Shown in pieces: positions 1 to 7,949 of a stretch of DNA of 20,473 nucleotides (position 1 is its first letter; each line of letters starts with the position of its first letter). The stretch lies in IMG/VR virus record IMGVR_UViG_3300042350_000758, positions 1 to 20,473 of that record. One strand, given 5' to 3'. The position numbers were made by a program, and so were the translations under genes. Origin of the DNA: a virus. The notes below the pieces were generated by a model. That model saw only the letters and a program-made list of their open reading frames with translations, ran no database searches and was not told where the DNA came from.

Positions 1-1599
1 AGGTTCCAGTCCTGCGACGGGAGTTTCCGGAGCAATTTGTCTTTGGGTAGTAAGTCCAGATGGAGGCACATTAGCGCCTCTTCCAACTGTTCCACCGACA
101 GGCGGCTGAGTAATTGGCGGTGCTGTTGTTGCGGCTGCATCAGAGACACCCGGCTGGACAGGGGTAGTAGGAGTGACAGTGGGCTGTACATTTAGAGCTT
201 TGGCAACGTCAGGTGAAACCCCCGCTGCCGTCACTTGGTCCTGCGTAATCGTAGGCTTAACGGGCGGCAACGTGCCATTCAGATGTTTGTAAAAAACGTC
301 AATCTTTGTAGTAGTTCGATCAAATTCATTCTGTAAGTTGTTGCGGTATACGTCTAGCGGAATACGAGCGAGTGCAGCCTGTAGTTCAATTTGCTGCGGG
401 TTAAAGAGGAGTTCTGCAAGCTGCTCTTGAGTGTCCTCTAACTTGTCGATTTCATCGTTGATTTGTTCGTTGTTCAGCGTCGTCACTTCATAACGAACGT
501 TCTCAGGCGCGTCTTCAGCTGCCACTTTAGGCGGAGCATCAAGCAGTTCATCCTTCGACGCAGGTACAGCGGCCGCTGCCGGGGGAGGAGTAGGCGCAGT
601 TGGGGGCGTGACAGTTGTAGCGGCAGGCGCAACAGGCGGTACTTCAGGCGGAGTCTCTCCCGGCCTAACCAACTCACGAACGCCCTGTACACCGGCACCG
701 AGACCGCCGCCAACGATGGCCGCTTCAAGCGCAGTAAGTCCCGCAGTGCGAGGATCAAACCCTGCCTCGGTACCCGCAGTGGCACCTGCATAAGCAGCAG
801 TTTCTTCGGTGGCTTCAGTACCTGCCTGAACCCCGGCTTCTTTACCAATACGACCAGCACGGGTAGCGGCTTCCGCACCCTTCTTCAACAAGCGTCCTGT
901 AGCAAATCGCTCAAGACTTCCTTCAACGATGGCCGCGCCAGTAGCGGCAGCTACGTCAGCAACGGTTGCTTCGTCTAGCGTTTTGTTGTCATTAGCCAGA
1001 CGCTCATTCAGGATCTCGTTAGATCGTGTGGCAATGTACGGAAGCGGTACAGTTACAGCCGCAGCCATGTCCGGAGCAGACGTAATCACGCGCTCAACGA
1101 TGAACGGTACGGCAGTCAGTGGGTTGTCAGCCAAGTCACCGAGTTTTGTACTTGGCTCGTAATTAATCTCTCGGCCCCACTCGCGCAGACTGTTTGCCCA
1201 GTCGAACATGTACTGCATCTGATTTTCTTTGCGAACTTCTTCCAGAGACGGACGCTCTACACGCACGCCTTCTTTATCTGCAACAACGCGAGTATCAAGG
1301 ACAGGAGCCTTCTCAGCGATGAAGTCACCGATGGATTCACCAGCACGGGCCGCAAGTTCAATACCTGATCCAAGAAGTTCTGCACCACGACCCAATGCGC
1401 CCATGAACGGGTTGGAAGTGGTTTCGGGTTGAGGCGAAGCGGCGGCTTGGCCTTCTGCTACGACCCACTGACCATTAACCAAAAAGGCTTTTTGCCCAGT
1501 TTGGGGGTTTGTGGCGGTCTGAGTAAACGGCACCCACCGACCATTGATCAGTGCAATGCGCTCACCCGTTTTTGGATTAGTCGCAGTTTGCAGGGCCAT
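1..1599 (-). CDS. large internal virion-like protein (3' end outside window)
   Basis: An open frame runs from ATG at 1599 to the left edge without a stop: 533 residues are visible. The N-terminus has two tandem copies of TNPxTGxxxxLxNGxWV (TNPKTGERIALINGRWVPF and TNPQTGQKAFLVNGQWVVA). Next come an Ala/Gly-rich helical part with hydrophobic stretches (FIVERVITSAPDMAAAVTVP) and the block VEGSLERFATGRLLKKGAEA followed by AGTEATEETAAYAGATAGTE. This Ala/Gly/Glu pattern is typical of giant virion ejection proteins. A Pro/Ala linker (about 340-360), a helical segment (NNEQINDEIDKLEDTQEQLA) and a second Pro/Thr-rich region complete the visible part. Any enzyme domain, such as a transglycosylase, would lie beyond the edge. 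The start is 8 bases after the previous stop; the ribosome-binding site is weak. Confidence 0.78.
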   Translation of the reverse strand, partial: MALQTATNPKTGERIALINGRWVPFTQTATNPQTGQKAFLVNGQWVVAEGQAAASPQPETTSNPFMGALGRGAELLGSGIELAARAGESIGDFIAEKAPVLDTRVVADKEGVRVERPSLEEVRKENQMQYMFDWANSLREWGREINYEPSTKLGDLADNPLTAVPFIVERVITSAPDMAAAVTVPLPYIATRSNEILNERLANDNKTLDEATVADVAAATGAAIVEGSLERFATGRLLKKGAEAATRAGRIGKEAGVQAGTEATEETAAYAGATAGTEAGFDPRTAGLTALEAAIVGGGLGAGVQGVRELVRPGETPPEVPPVAPAATTVTPPTAPTPPPAAAAVPASKDELLDAPPKVAAEDAPENVRYEVTTLNNEQINDEIDKLEDTQEQLAELLFNPQQIELQAALARIPLDVYRNNLQNEFDRTTTKIDVFYKHLNGTLPPVKPTITQDQVTAAGVSPDVAKALNVQPTVTPTTPVQPGVSDAAATTAPPITQPPVGGTVGRGANVPPSGLTTQRQIAPETPVAGLEP

Positions 1600-1607
1600 T
1601 TTAGATA

Positions 1608-2984
1608 CTATTGGTCGAGGTTGAAGCCGGGCGGAAGTTCAGCAGATCCCATATCCCCCGTCTCTCCTCCCATAGTATCAAAGTCCTGTCCCAATGAGGC
1701 TGCTTCATAGTCTCGTCGTGCTTTGGCTTCAGCAGCCTGTGCTGCTCGGAGTGCTGCTCTAGTCTCAGCCGTACCAGATACAGCATCAGCCTCTTGAGCC
1801 TTTCTTAGCGCAGTGGTCGCGTTTCTATAGATATTTTGATAGTAACTTATCTGTGACCGATTCCCTGCACCGCCACGACCTGCATTCATATCGCTTATGA
1901 GACGGCGAATCTCACCATAAGTCGGGTTCGGCTCACCGTTCTCCAAGTACATCGGAGTAGTACGCAACGCTTCTTGCGCCCGAGCCAACGGCGAGTCCTT
2001 CTGAATCCGAGCCAATTCCCGTGCCCTTGCCGCTGCGTCTTCTCGGTCTTTGTCACCCTCAACAGCCTTAACGTAATCGGTAATTTTTGTATCCCGCAGC
2101 GTATTCGCAGCCGCAAGCTTCGTCTTGTAAGACTCCATATCACCCTGCTTAAGAGCTTCGCGGGCTTCTTGGCGCAGAACTTTCTCTTCCGCTGCCTTCT
2201 CCTTGGCGGCCTGAACTTTCTCACGGCTGGCGCGTTTACGCTCAACTGCCTTGGCCTTACTCTTAGCCATAGCAGACACGAGATCACCTGCATCAGAACC
2301 GGCTACGTCTGCCCAGAACGATTCTTCGTTGAGCGCAGCTTCTTCACCGGGCAGTAACCCGGCTCGTTGCTCAGCTTCTTTAGCCAATTCATCACGCATT
2401 TCAAGAGACTTAGCATACTGACCAAGCCCCGCTTCTTTGAGTTCCGCATCACGTTTAGCCAAGAATGCAGCGCGTCCTTCCGCAGTCTCAAGCGCCATCT
2501 GCTCACGCATCGCTTGTTGAGCTAACTCTTCATACGACTTAGGCAGCGTATACAGTTGGGGCGTGATGGACTTCGGTGCTTCCGGCTGACCGCCCTCTGC
2601 AAAAGCCACGATACCGCCCATGTTGAAGCCTTGCGGATTCTCCATTGCCCCCGCATCTAACGAAGCAAGACCCTGCATTTCAGGAGGCATCTCCGGTGAA
2701 GGAGGCATAGCACGCGGCGGCATCCCGCCAAGTCCACCGACAAGCGAAGACTCAAGATTGTTAAGTTGATCTTTAAGGTTGCCACCTTGCGGAGCTTGAG
2801 TCGGAGGCTGCTTCATCCGCTCAAATTGTTTTAGCAACGCATAGAGATCAACCAGCGGGGCGACACCCTGCTGCGCCATGCTCTTAACGTAGGTGATTGC
2901 CTGATCAACGGGCATACCCTTAGCCATCGCTCCTTGGAGCGAAGAGAGCATCGTCTTACCAGTTTCGCTTACCGGACCAATCAT
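1608..2984 (-). CDS. coiled-coil internal virion-like protein
   Basis: The 458-residue protein has a helical N-terminus (MLSSLQGAMAKGMPVDQAIT), then a Pro/Met-rich linker (about 85-105). NMGGIVAFAEGG follows at residues 121-132, a short motif also present in the 1093-aa protein. From about residue 150 to 420 the sequence is almost all charged helix (EKVQAAKEKAAEEKVLRQEA, ARARELARIQKDSPLARAQE), consistent with a long coiled coil, and there is no cysteine. It ends GSAELPPGFNLDQ. The ribosome-binding site is GGGAG shortly before the ATG, inside the 3-base-gap junction with the upstream gene. It resembles the low-complexity virion proteins that follow nozzle genes in aquatic podovirus-like phages and are thought to be ejected with the DNA. 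The function is inferred. Confidence 0.75.
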   Translation of the reverse strand: MIGPVSETGKTMLSSLQGAMAKGMPVDQAITYVKSMAQQGVAPLVDLYALLKQFERMKQPPTQAPQGGNLKDQLNNLESSLVGGLGGMPPRAMPPSPEMPPEMQGLASLDAGAMENPQGFNMGGIVAFAEGGQPEAPKSITPQLYTLPKSYEELAQQAMREQMALETAEGRAAFLAKRDAELKEAGLGQYAKSLEMRDELAKEAEQRAGLLPGEEAALNEESFWADVAGSDAGDLVSAMAKSKAKAVERKRASREKVQAAKEKAAEEKVLRQEAREALKQGDMESYKTKLAAANTLRDTKITDYVKAVEGDKDREDAAARARELARIQKDSPLARAQEALRTTPMYLENGEPNPTYGEIRRLISDMNAGRGGAGNRSQISYYQNIYRNATTALRKAQEADAVSGTAETRAALRAAQAAEAKARRDYEAASLGQDFDTMGGETGDMGSAELPPGFNLDQ

Positions 2985-2987
2985 GGT

Positions 2988-4007
2988 TTAACTCCCGAAA
3001 GATCCAAACAGTCCACCAAGACCGCCAGTCAAACCCGCTATTTGCTGGAAAGTGCTCGGGGCTTGTGTATATACGTTACGTGTTTCCGCAGACGACGGAG
3101 TGCCGCGCAGCAAGTTCGACATGAACTCCAACTGCTTGTACGGGTACGACATCTCATCAATGAAGCGTTGGTAGTTCGACTCCAACATCTTTTGTTTCTG
3201 CGCTTGCTGCTGGGCACCGGCACCAAGTTGGGCACCGAGGATACCGGCCTGCTGTTGATACTGCTGTTGACCCAACTGACCAAGTTGACCTGCCGCAGCC
3301 AACTGCTGTTGTAAACCCTGCAAGCCAAGACCGGCACCGAACTGGCGAGACTGTTCGCCCAACTGTGTACCAGCAAGACCGTACTGCGCTTTTGTAGCAG
3401 CATCAGCCATTGCCTGTTGTGACGCTTGTTGGAAAGCGTTTTGAAGGCCCGTCGCCTGAATGTTCTGTAACTGTTCGCTTAGATTGCGCTGACCTTCGGC
3501 ACGGACAAGAGCCTCACGGGTACCACCCTTTGCGCCAGCACGAGCAGCGGCAGCGGCCATGCCCGGAAGTTGCCGACCGTAGTCTGCAATCGCCTGACCC
3601 TTTTGCTGCTCAACCACGCCCTGCATATAGGGCGACATATATTTATTAAGACCGCCCGGCTGATCGAAAGCAGACTGGTAATACTGTTGTTGCTGAAGAG
3701 GGTTGTATCTAGCAAGATCCTGCGCCTGAAGCGCGGCCAGCCCTGTGAAGCCAGTTGCTTGAGAGGTCTGCGGAGAGACCTGCATACGGGACAGGTCATT
3801 ATATGCCTGACGCTGAAGGGGACTTTCCCCGGCTACTAGTTCGCCGCCGTAGGGCTGGAACCCAGACTCAAGTTTTCCGGTTTGCGGATTGAGTTTGGGA
3901 TAGGTCAGTGCCGCACCAAACCCAAGTAAGTCAGTGGCGTACCCTTTCGCCCAATCTGGGATGTTGGACGTAATCTGGGTTGTAGTGGTCGGAGTCGTAG
4001 TAGACAT
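2988..4007 (-). CDS. Gln/Ala-rich internal virion (DNA ejection)-like protein
   Basis: The 339-residue protein has a Thr-rich N-terminus (MSTTTPTTTTQITSNIPDWA), then PKLNPQTGKLESGFQPYGGE, and a motif block YMSPYMQGVVEQQKGQAIAD. The block is followed by AAAARAGAKGGTREALVRAE, a helical pattern I recognise from virion-associated proteins of aquatic podovirus-like phages. The centre is strongly Gln/Gly/Ala-rich (QQQLAAAGQLGQLGQQQYQQ) and probably helical. The end has YPYKQLEFMSNLLRGTP and a Gly/Phe tail (GGLGGLFGSFGS). It has no cysteine and no signal peptide. A GAGGG sequence upstream in the 11-base gap provides the ribosome-binding site. A role inside the capsid or in the ejected conduit is inferred; the catalytic content appears nil. 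Confidence 0.75.
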   Translation of the reverse strand: MSTTTPTTTTQITSNIPDWAKGYATDLLGFGAALTYPKLNPQTGKLESGFQPYGGELVAGESPLQRQAYNDLSRMQVSPQTSQATGFTGLAALQAQDLARYNPLQQQQYYQSAFDQPGGLNKYMSPYMQGVVEQQKGQAIADYGRQLPGMAAAAARAGAKGGTREALVRAEGQRNLSEQLQNIQATGLQNAFQQASQQAMADAATKAQYGLAGTQLGEQSRQFGAGLGLQGLQQQLAAAGQLGQLGQQQYQQQAGILGAQLGAGAQQQAQKQKMLESNYQRFIDEMSYPYKQLEFMSNLLRGTPSSAETRNVYTQAPSTFQQIAGLTGGLGGLFGSFGS

Positions 4008-4018
4008 CTTTGTACCCT

Positions 4019-7000
4019 CTATCGCCGCTTCTTGGCGGGCGTTGCACGGGGCAGGAACTTATCGGGGTTTACTTGGGGGGCTTGCTTGCCGGTCCCCGTT
4101 CGCGCACGACGAATCTGCTCCATCATTTTATACAGTTTTTTCGCACCTGCCTCGGTCGATCCGTTGCCAAGATGCGACACCACATCGGCGGGGATGACAA
4201 ACTCACCGTCTGCCAAAGCCGCTCTCTGCACCCCCTTACCTCGGATTACGGCAGGGATATCGTCAGACATACCATCTCCCGGTCCACGCAGGAGCTTACC
4301 ACCTGCCTGATATTCAGGCATCGACGGCATACCGCCTTGGGCAAACCCGAAGTTATAGCCGTCAACCGGGTTCACCGCCCCGCCCAAACGAGGATCACGG
4401 GCAGGCAAAGAGGCAATACCGCCCATCTGATACTTCTTAGTCTTCTTCACGATGCCTCCGGAGGCCATATCCCCATCTTGTCCATTTTTAACGCCGCACC
4501 CATACCATTTTTCAAACTCGGTTGGTCGGTACGGTAGCCCTGAAGCGTCAATACATATCGTTGCAATACAACGGTTATAAGTCAGATCAAAATAAGCCCC
4601 AAACGGGCATTGCGGCTGTTCCCCACCTTTATCAGGGTCGTATTCACCGTCGCCATCACCACGCCCACTGCACGGGTAATCACCGTTGTAAGCACGAGTA
4701 TAAGTTGAGTTGTCAGGGCACGTGCCGTAGCACATACCGTCACGTTCAACTTCGTCCTCACGACACTTTTTATCTGCCGGAGGCGGGGGTGGCGGGGGAG
4801 GTGGAGGCGGCGGAGGCGGTGGGGGTGGTGGAGGTGGCGGCGGAGGAGGTGGCGGCGGATCATCATCTTCCGCAGGAACACAAACAATAAAGCCAAGCGC
4901 AGCCAGCACCGGATCAGGCTTAGTACCCGGAGGGCAATTATCTACCGGCGGAGGTGGAGGCGGCGGGGGCGGTCTATCAGTTACACACTTACCATCCGGT
5001 CCCGGCGCTTTCCCGTTCGGACAAAGACAGGTGTCTTTGTTGGTGTCATAAATAAGCCCCGGAGGACAAAAGTCTACGCAACGGAGTTCGCCCGTGTACG
5101 GGTCCGTCATTTTCTTCTGATTTGGTTTGCATTCCTCATCAGGCAACTTCGGGCACTTTTCTCCCAACTCAGGATAGACAATGCTTCCGTCATCGCAGAT
5201 TAAGTACGGCGGCGGAGGTGGCGGGGGAGGTGGAGGCGGCGGAGGAGGCGGTGGCGGCGGAGGAGGCGGTGGCGGAGGCGGTGGCGGCGGACCCGGCTTA
5301 CACTCTTGCTCAACAGGAATTACGGACCCATCCGGGCAGGTCTTAGTCTTTGGGCTATCAGGAGCGTCTTTACATTTACCCGTTACAGGATCAGGTAGAG
5401 ATCCATCGGCGCATCGGCTATCGCTATCGCCCTTACACTTGCCAGTCACAGGATCAGGTAGAGATCCATCGGCGCAGCGATTATCACTATCGCCCTTACA
5501 CTTGCCAGTCACAGGGTCAGGTAGAGACCCATCGGCGCACTTATTCTCACCGGCACATTGACCGGTTACAGGATTGGGTAGAGACCCGTCTGGGCACTTT
5601 TCCGTTCCCCTGCACAAACCCGTTACAGGGTCAGGTATAGACCCATCCGGGCACTTTTCTGTACCTTTACATTCTTGATCCGCAGGAATGACAGAACCAT
5701 CGGAACAAGTCTTAGTCCCTGTACCCCTGCACTGACCAGTCGTCGGGTCAGGTTTAGACCCATCCGGACAAGTATTACCTGTACCGCATTCCTGATCTGA
5801 GGGAATAATTGACCCATCAGGGCAAGTCTTAGTACCCCCGGTAGTCGGACACGGATCAAGTCCCTGAACAATACGGGTTAAATCTGGCGCACTTCCGTCA
5901 GGACATTTTAATTCTGGCGGAGGAGGGGGTGGAGGAGGCGGAGGTGGCGGAGTCGGACCATCCGGATATTTAACTACCGGACCATAGTTAGTCGTACCAC
6001 GCCTCTGCGTGGTTGAGAAATAGTCCCCCATATCTACCGGCGCACGGGCCGTGGGAGGGACAAGTAGTGAACGGTACCAATCTGCGATGTCCCCAGTAGC
6101 TATGCCACCTGCCGGTACTTGAGGCAGACGGGTCATCGGATCGCGGTTTAAATTGTCGCCCTGCGCTGAACCGGTGCCTGTGGCACCAGCGCGATAATAG
6201 TCAGACAGGGCGGGAGCGAAAGGGCGGAGATTCTCGAAATACTTCCGCCTCCTTTCTTCTTCAGTCTCCGTTGCACCACCTTCCGCATAAGCAATACCGC
6301 CCGAAGCCATCTGTAGTCCGTAGCGGCGGTCATCTTGTGGGCTGGGCTGAGGTCTTGGCGGCGGCTGCGGCTGGCTTTGTCCGGTCGTTTGCCCCGGCTG
6401 CTGAGTCGTAGTCGGAGGGCGAGTGTAGTCAGGGTACTGTGTCGTAGTCCCTTGGTCTGTGTATCCCCCACCGATAAAGTACGGCTGCCCCGGCTGCGTA
6501 AAGAACAGCGGATTGACCTGCCCACGGCTGTACTGCACGTTGCGATACTGCGTCGGCTCCGGAGTCGGGATGCCCGGACGCTGCCCCGTGAGCTTCTGCT
6601 CAGCCTTCTTAGTGGCATAGAGCATGATGGCGTCCATGATCGGATCGCCCGAACGGAACAGCCCCTGCTGTCCTTGCTGAGCCTGTCCTTGCTGAGCCTG
6701 TCCTTGCTGCGTAGTGCCCGTCTGACCGCCGCCCAGCACTCGACCTAGCAGAGCATCAAGACCGCCCGTGGCGGGACTTCTACCGAGCGGAGCCTCAACC
6801 GTGGGCTTAGTGTCCATAAGACCCGGCGCAATCTCACCGAAGTCATCCGCACCACGACCAGCTTCCTTATAGCCAACAGGACCGGCGATGCCGGGGATCT
6901 TCCTGCCTTGCTGCATTCCAGCCGTGATACCGCCGAGCAACTTAGTCCCGGCGTAGGCTTTCATGCCCGCCTCAAGACCCTTTTGCAGATCACCCTTGAC

Positions 7001-7300
7001 GGCACCGTAGGCAGCGCCGGTTAGAAGGGCTGTGGTTTGAGGGTTATTGATGATAGCGTTACCGACGCTCGTCACGGTCGGTTTGATCGTTTTCCACGTA
7101 TTTCGCAAGAAATCCGTTAGCCAAAACGCTTCCGGCAACCCGGTTTGTGGGTTGAAAGTCAGGGGTAAGCCGTTAGCGGCTGCGTACTCTTTAAGTACCT
7201 GAACTTCTTCGGGGTTCATGTGGACGAGGGTGGAGTCCCCGCCACGGCCTTGAGCGGCTACAAGGGATGCTAACCCCGCCGCAGGATACTTATCGTTCAT
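4019..7300 (-). CDS. very long internal virion-like protein with polyproline rods and cysteine repeats
   Basis: The 1093-residue protein is built of blocks. Residues 1-130 are globular (LVHMNPEEVQVLKEYAAANG, then NPQTGLPEAFW and an Ala/Gly helix region). Residues 195-330 are Gln/Gly/Pro-rich, ending in MASGGIAYAEGG (331-342). Pure proline runs of 12 (451-462), 28 (671-698), 9 (777-785) and 27 (815-841) residues follow. Between 467 and 668 lie about ten CxDGSxPDPVTGxC or CxDGSxIPxxQEC units, with further related units after 699. The C-terminal 150 residues (MASGGIVKK, GMSDDIPAVIRGKG, LADGEFVIPADVVSHLGNGS) are the part I recognise from internal or tail-tape-like proteins of podovirus-like aquatic phages. 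A virion role is inferred from that tail and from position. No enzyme motif is seen. Confidence 0.8.
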   Translation of the reverse strand: MNDKYPAAGLASLVAAQGRGGDSTLVHMNPEEVQVLKEYAAANGLPLTFNPQTGLPEAFWLTDFLRNTWKTIKPTVTSVGNAIINNPQTTALLTGAAYGAVKGDLQKGLEAGMKAYAGTKLLGGITAGMQQGRKIPGIAGPVGYKEAGRGADDFGEIAPGLMDTKPTVEAPLGRSPATGGLDALLGRVLGGGQTGTTQQGQAQQGQAQQGQQGLFRSGDPIMDAIMLYATKKAEQKLTGQRPGIPTPEPTQYRNVQYSRGQVNPLFFTQPGQPYFIGGGYTDQGTTTQYPDYTRPPTTTQQPGQTTGQSQPQPPPRPQPSPQDDRRYGLQMASGGIAYAEGGATETEEERRRKYFENLRPFAPALSDYYRAGATGTGSAQGDNLNRDPMTRLPQVPAGGIATGDIADWYRSLLVPPTARAPVDMGDYFSTTQRRGTTNYGPVVKYPDGPTPPPPPPPPPPPPELKCPDGSAPDLTRIVQGLDPCPTTGGTKTCPDGSIIPSDQECGTGNTCPDGSKPDPTTGQCRGTGTKTCSDGSVIPADQECKGTEKCPDGSIPDPVTGLCRGTEKCPDGSLPNPVTGQCAGENKCADGSLPDPVTGKCKGDSDNRCADGSLPDPVTGKCKGDSDSRCADGSLPDPVTGKCKDAPDSPKTKTCPDGSVIPVEQECKPGPPPPPPPPPPPPPPPPPPPPPPPPPPPPYLICDDGSIVYPELGEKCPKLPDEECKPNQKKMTDPYTGELRCVDFCPPGLIYDTNKDTCLCPNGKAPGPDGKCVTDRPPPPPPPPPVDNCPPGTKPDPVLAALGFIVCVPAEDDDPPPPPPPPPPPPPPPPPPPPPPPPPPPADKKCREDEVERDGMCYGTCPDNSTYTRAYNGDYPCSGRGDGDGEYDPDKGGEQPQCPFGAYFDLTYNRCIATICIDASGLPYRPTEFEKWYGCGVKNGQDGDMASGGIVKKTKKYQMGGIASLPARDPRLGGAVNPVDGYNFGFAQGGMPSMPEYQAGGKLLRGPGDGMSDDIPAVIRGKGVQRAALADGEFVIPADVVSHLGNGSTEAGAKKLYKMMEQIRRARTGTGKQAPQVNPDKFLPRATPAKKRR
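4778..4858 (-). repeat. 27-codon uninterrupted proline tract
   Basis: A second long run of 27 proline codons, flanked by an acidic EDDD stretch on the N-terminal side and ADKKCRE on the C-terminal side, again with mixed codons. Confidence 0.9.
5207..5290 (-). repeat. 28-codon uninterrupted proline tract
   Basis: Twenty-eight consecutive proline codons (minus strand) in the 1093-aa gene. All four proline codons are used in mixed order, so this is not a simple single-triplet expansion and the peptide itself seems to be maintained. Confidence 0.9.
5295..5902 (-). repeat. array of cysteine-bounded DGS repeats, partly 63-base tandem
   Basis: About ten units of CxDGSxPDPVTGxC or the variant CxDGSxIPxxQEC lie between the first two long proline tracts. 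The most similar copies (CADGSLPDPVTGKC) repeat with a 63-base, 21-residue period; the plus-strand word cgcccttaca starts at 5428 and again at 5491. Older units have diverged, implying growth by tandem duplication. Confidence 0.85.
6669..6709 (-). repeat. 15-base tandem repeat coding for Gln/Gly repeats
   Basis: The plus-strand word tgtccttgctgagcc is repeated at 6669 and 6684, with a partial third copy from 6699. It codes for QGQAQQGQAQQGQQG in the 1093-aa protein. The unit is a multiple of three, so changes in copy number would keep the frame. Confidence 0.8.
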
Positions 7301-7303
7301 ACG

Positions 7304-7316
7304 ACCCCCGTGGGGT
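7304..7316 (-). promoter_or_regulatory. small GC hairpin overlapping the ribosome-binding region
   Basis: The minus strand reads ACCCC-ACG-GGGGT, a perfect 5-base inverted repeat with a 3-base loop, 3 bases before the ATG at 7300. The right arm supplies the G-rich stretch that would act as Shine-Dalgarno sequence, so pairing could mask it. The stem is short and there is no T tract, so it is not a convincing terminator. The function is speculative. Confidence 0.3.
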
Positions 7317-7334
7317 AAAGTTTCTTAAATAATA

Positions 7335-7949
7335 TCATGTAGCCGCCTGATAAATAGCCGAGCCGTAGTTCGACACCCAAACCACGCTTAAGATGATGGA
7401 CGGGATGGCTGGCCTGTTGTTAGTAGCTGCCACGTACGGAATGATGACAGCCGTATCAGCCGCTTCCCAAGCCAACTCAAAGTAGTCGTTGGCCTCCATC
7501 ACAAGCACAAAGTTCCAAGCCGCCACGATCTCGCTGTTAGGACCGTCAATAACGATCTTGGTGTTTGAGTCCGGTACGTTGACTCCGTTAATCCGGGGCC
7601 AAATATAGACCGCACTAGCCGAACCGCCTGACTTGTCTAGCTGAGCGGAGAACTGAAAGTTGTATACACCAGTATTAGCGACGTAAATTTTGGAAGTCGG
7701 GGTACCACGAGTAACTTCGTAGTCCGAAACGACTGAGTTATACGTAAAAAGATTGATAGCGTTGGATACCGGGTTCGTCTGCGTCGTGGTATCGAAATAC
7801 GAAGCGTGTGGAGTAGGCGCGTTGATCCGGTTTGAGACTTGGTTAAAGTACAGACGCAGGACGTTATTGAACTGCTCCATACCACGCTGATCGTATTGCC
7901 GAAGCGCAACTGGCAAATTTGGCGGAACTACACCACGTGGAGTTGTCAT
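7335..7949 (-). CDS. jelly-roll-like virion protein
   Basis: The 204-residue protein has a short helical N-terminus (RQYDQRGMEQFNNVLRLYFN), a pattern common in aquatic phage structural proteins, followed by a compact beta domain. Segments such as GVYNFQFSAQLDKSGGSAS, AVYIWPRINGVNVPDS, AAWNFVLVMEANDYFELAWE and SIILSVVWVSN alternate as expected for a TNF/C1q-like jelly roll (the GxYxFxxS, AWNFV and DYFELxW landmarks). Such domains trimerise and often cap fibres or decorate capsids, so a fibre-tip or decoration role is possible. It is coupled by TAATG to the nozzle-like gene and followed by a 34-base gap holding a small inverted repeat. The fold is inferred from pattern only. Confidence 0.7.
   Translation of the reverse strand: MTTPRGVVPPNLPVALRQYDQRGMEQFNNVLRLYFNQVSNRINAPTPHASYFDTTTQTNPVSNAINLFTYNSVVSDYEVTRGTPTSKIYVANTGVYNFQFSAQLDKSGGSASAVYIWPRINGVNVPDSNTKIVIDGPNSEIVAAWNFVLVMEANDYFELAWEAADTAVIIPYVAATNNRPAIPSIILSVVWVSNYGSAIYQAAT

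Noticed and set aside
463-978. Plus-strand open frame of 171 codons, with further ones at 608-793 and 929-1162
   Set aside because: They lie antisense to the large minus-strand virion gene that is open from 1599 to base 1 with coherent protein sequence. The products are Arg/Ser-rich with no recognisable features.
4010-4537. Plus-strand open frame of 175 codons
   Set aside because: Antisense to the conserved C-terminal region of the 1093-aa protein and the junction with the next gene; the translation has no features.
5181-5561. Plus-strand open frame coding for a long polyglycine protein
   Set aside because: It is the antisense reading of the 28-proline tract and cysteine repeats; the minus-strand protein continues sensibly for over 1000 residues.
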